A stretch of DNA of 5,425 nucleotides, taken from assembly GCA_023128455.1 (NCBI GenBank), contig JAGMDW010000063.1, forward strand, positions 1 to 5,425, written 5' to 3'. Below are positions 5,360 to 5,425 of this stretch, in pieces (position 1 is the first letter of the stretch; each line of letters opens with the position of its first letter). Origin of the DNA: Desulfurellaceae bacterium. GTDB taxonomy: Bacteria > Campylobacterota_A > Desulfurellia > JAGGSF01. Both the position numbers and the translations under genes were made by a program. Below the pieces are notes generated by a model. It was not told where the DNA came from. It made no database searches and worked only from the letters and a program-made list of their open reading frames with translations.

Positions 5360-5425
5360 TTCAGCAAGAACATCTTTAGGCACAGGAATTACCTTGATTT
5401 CCTCAGCGATATCAATCCATTGCAA
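5348..5425 (-). CDS. Unidentified gene, C-terminal fragment (5' end off the window)
   Basis: The - strand is open from the right edge for 25 codons to a TAA at 5350-5348, while the other two leftward frames are stopped within 12 codons of the edge. The residues are LQWIDIAEEIKVIPVPKD followed by VLAELVS, a plausible soluble alpha/beta protein end. I do not recognise a family. It would overlap the toxin gene tail to tail by 12 nt. The stretch is short enough to be open by chance, but without it the bases after the toxin would be a non-coding tail. Confidence 0.4.
   Translation of the reverse strand: MQWIDIAEEIKVIPVPKDVLAELVS

Noticed and set aside
1..5425. A CRISPR array, prompted by the Cas4 relic
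   Set aside because: No regularly spaced direct repeat of about 25-40 nt was seen on either strand in the window.

Overview
The window is AT-rich bacterial DNA carrying seven recognisable genes or gene parts, a decayed CRISPR-gene remnant and one more gene end. The organism looks like an anaerobe with a Gram-negative style envelope. This is inference from gene content: a Bax-type glucosaminidase, a secreted DUF3857/transglutaminase-like protein, a secreted DUF3108 protein, a DUF2148 'ferredoxin-domain' protein, a PIN/AbrB toxin-antitoxin pair and a cas4 relic. I cannot name a phylum from the sequence alone.

Left part (1-1232). The end of a DUF6166-like gene runs off the left edge on the + strand. 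It meets, tail to tail and with a 2-nt gap, a membrane-anchored Bax-family peptidoglycan glucosaminidase on the - strand. A 20-codon open frame with a good ribosome-binding site lies just upstream of the Bax gene and overlaps its start codon as ATGA, so it may be a leader peptide. The 106-bp gap at 1127-1232 is a divergent promoter region.

Middle (1233-4370). A 625-residue exported DUF3857 plus transglutaminase-like protein with an intact Cys-His-Asp triad reads rightward. It ends 1 nt short of a leftward two-gene operon, DUF2148 then DUF3108. In that operon the DUF2148 protein lacks the central cysteine cluster expected of its family. The three exported proteins (Bax, DUF3857/transglutaminase, DUF3108) suggest an envelope-oriented neighbourhood.

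Right part (4371-5425). The 256-bp stretch between DUF2148 and the toxin-antitoxin pair is not empty. On the - strand at 4436-4579 it encodes the C-terminal iron-sulfur tail of a Cas4 nuclease (C-x2-C-x5-C followed by W), without a start codon or the nuclease core. The promoter of the vapBC-like operon, including a 10-bp palindrome between its -35 and -10 boxes, overlaps the upstream end of this relic. The promoter of the DUF2148 operon overlaps its stop codon. The AbrB-type antitoxin and PIN-type toxin overlap by 11 nt. The last bases hold the C-terminal end of an unidentified gene on the - strand that overlaps the toxin gene tail to tail. No CRISPR array, tRNA, rRNA or insertion sequence was seen.
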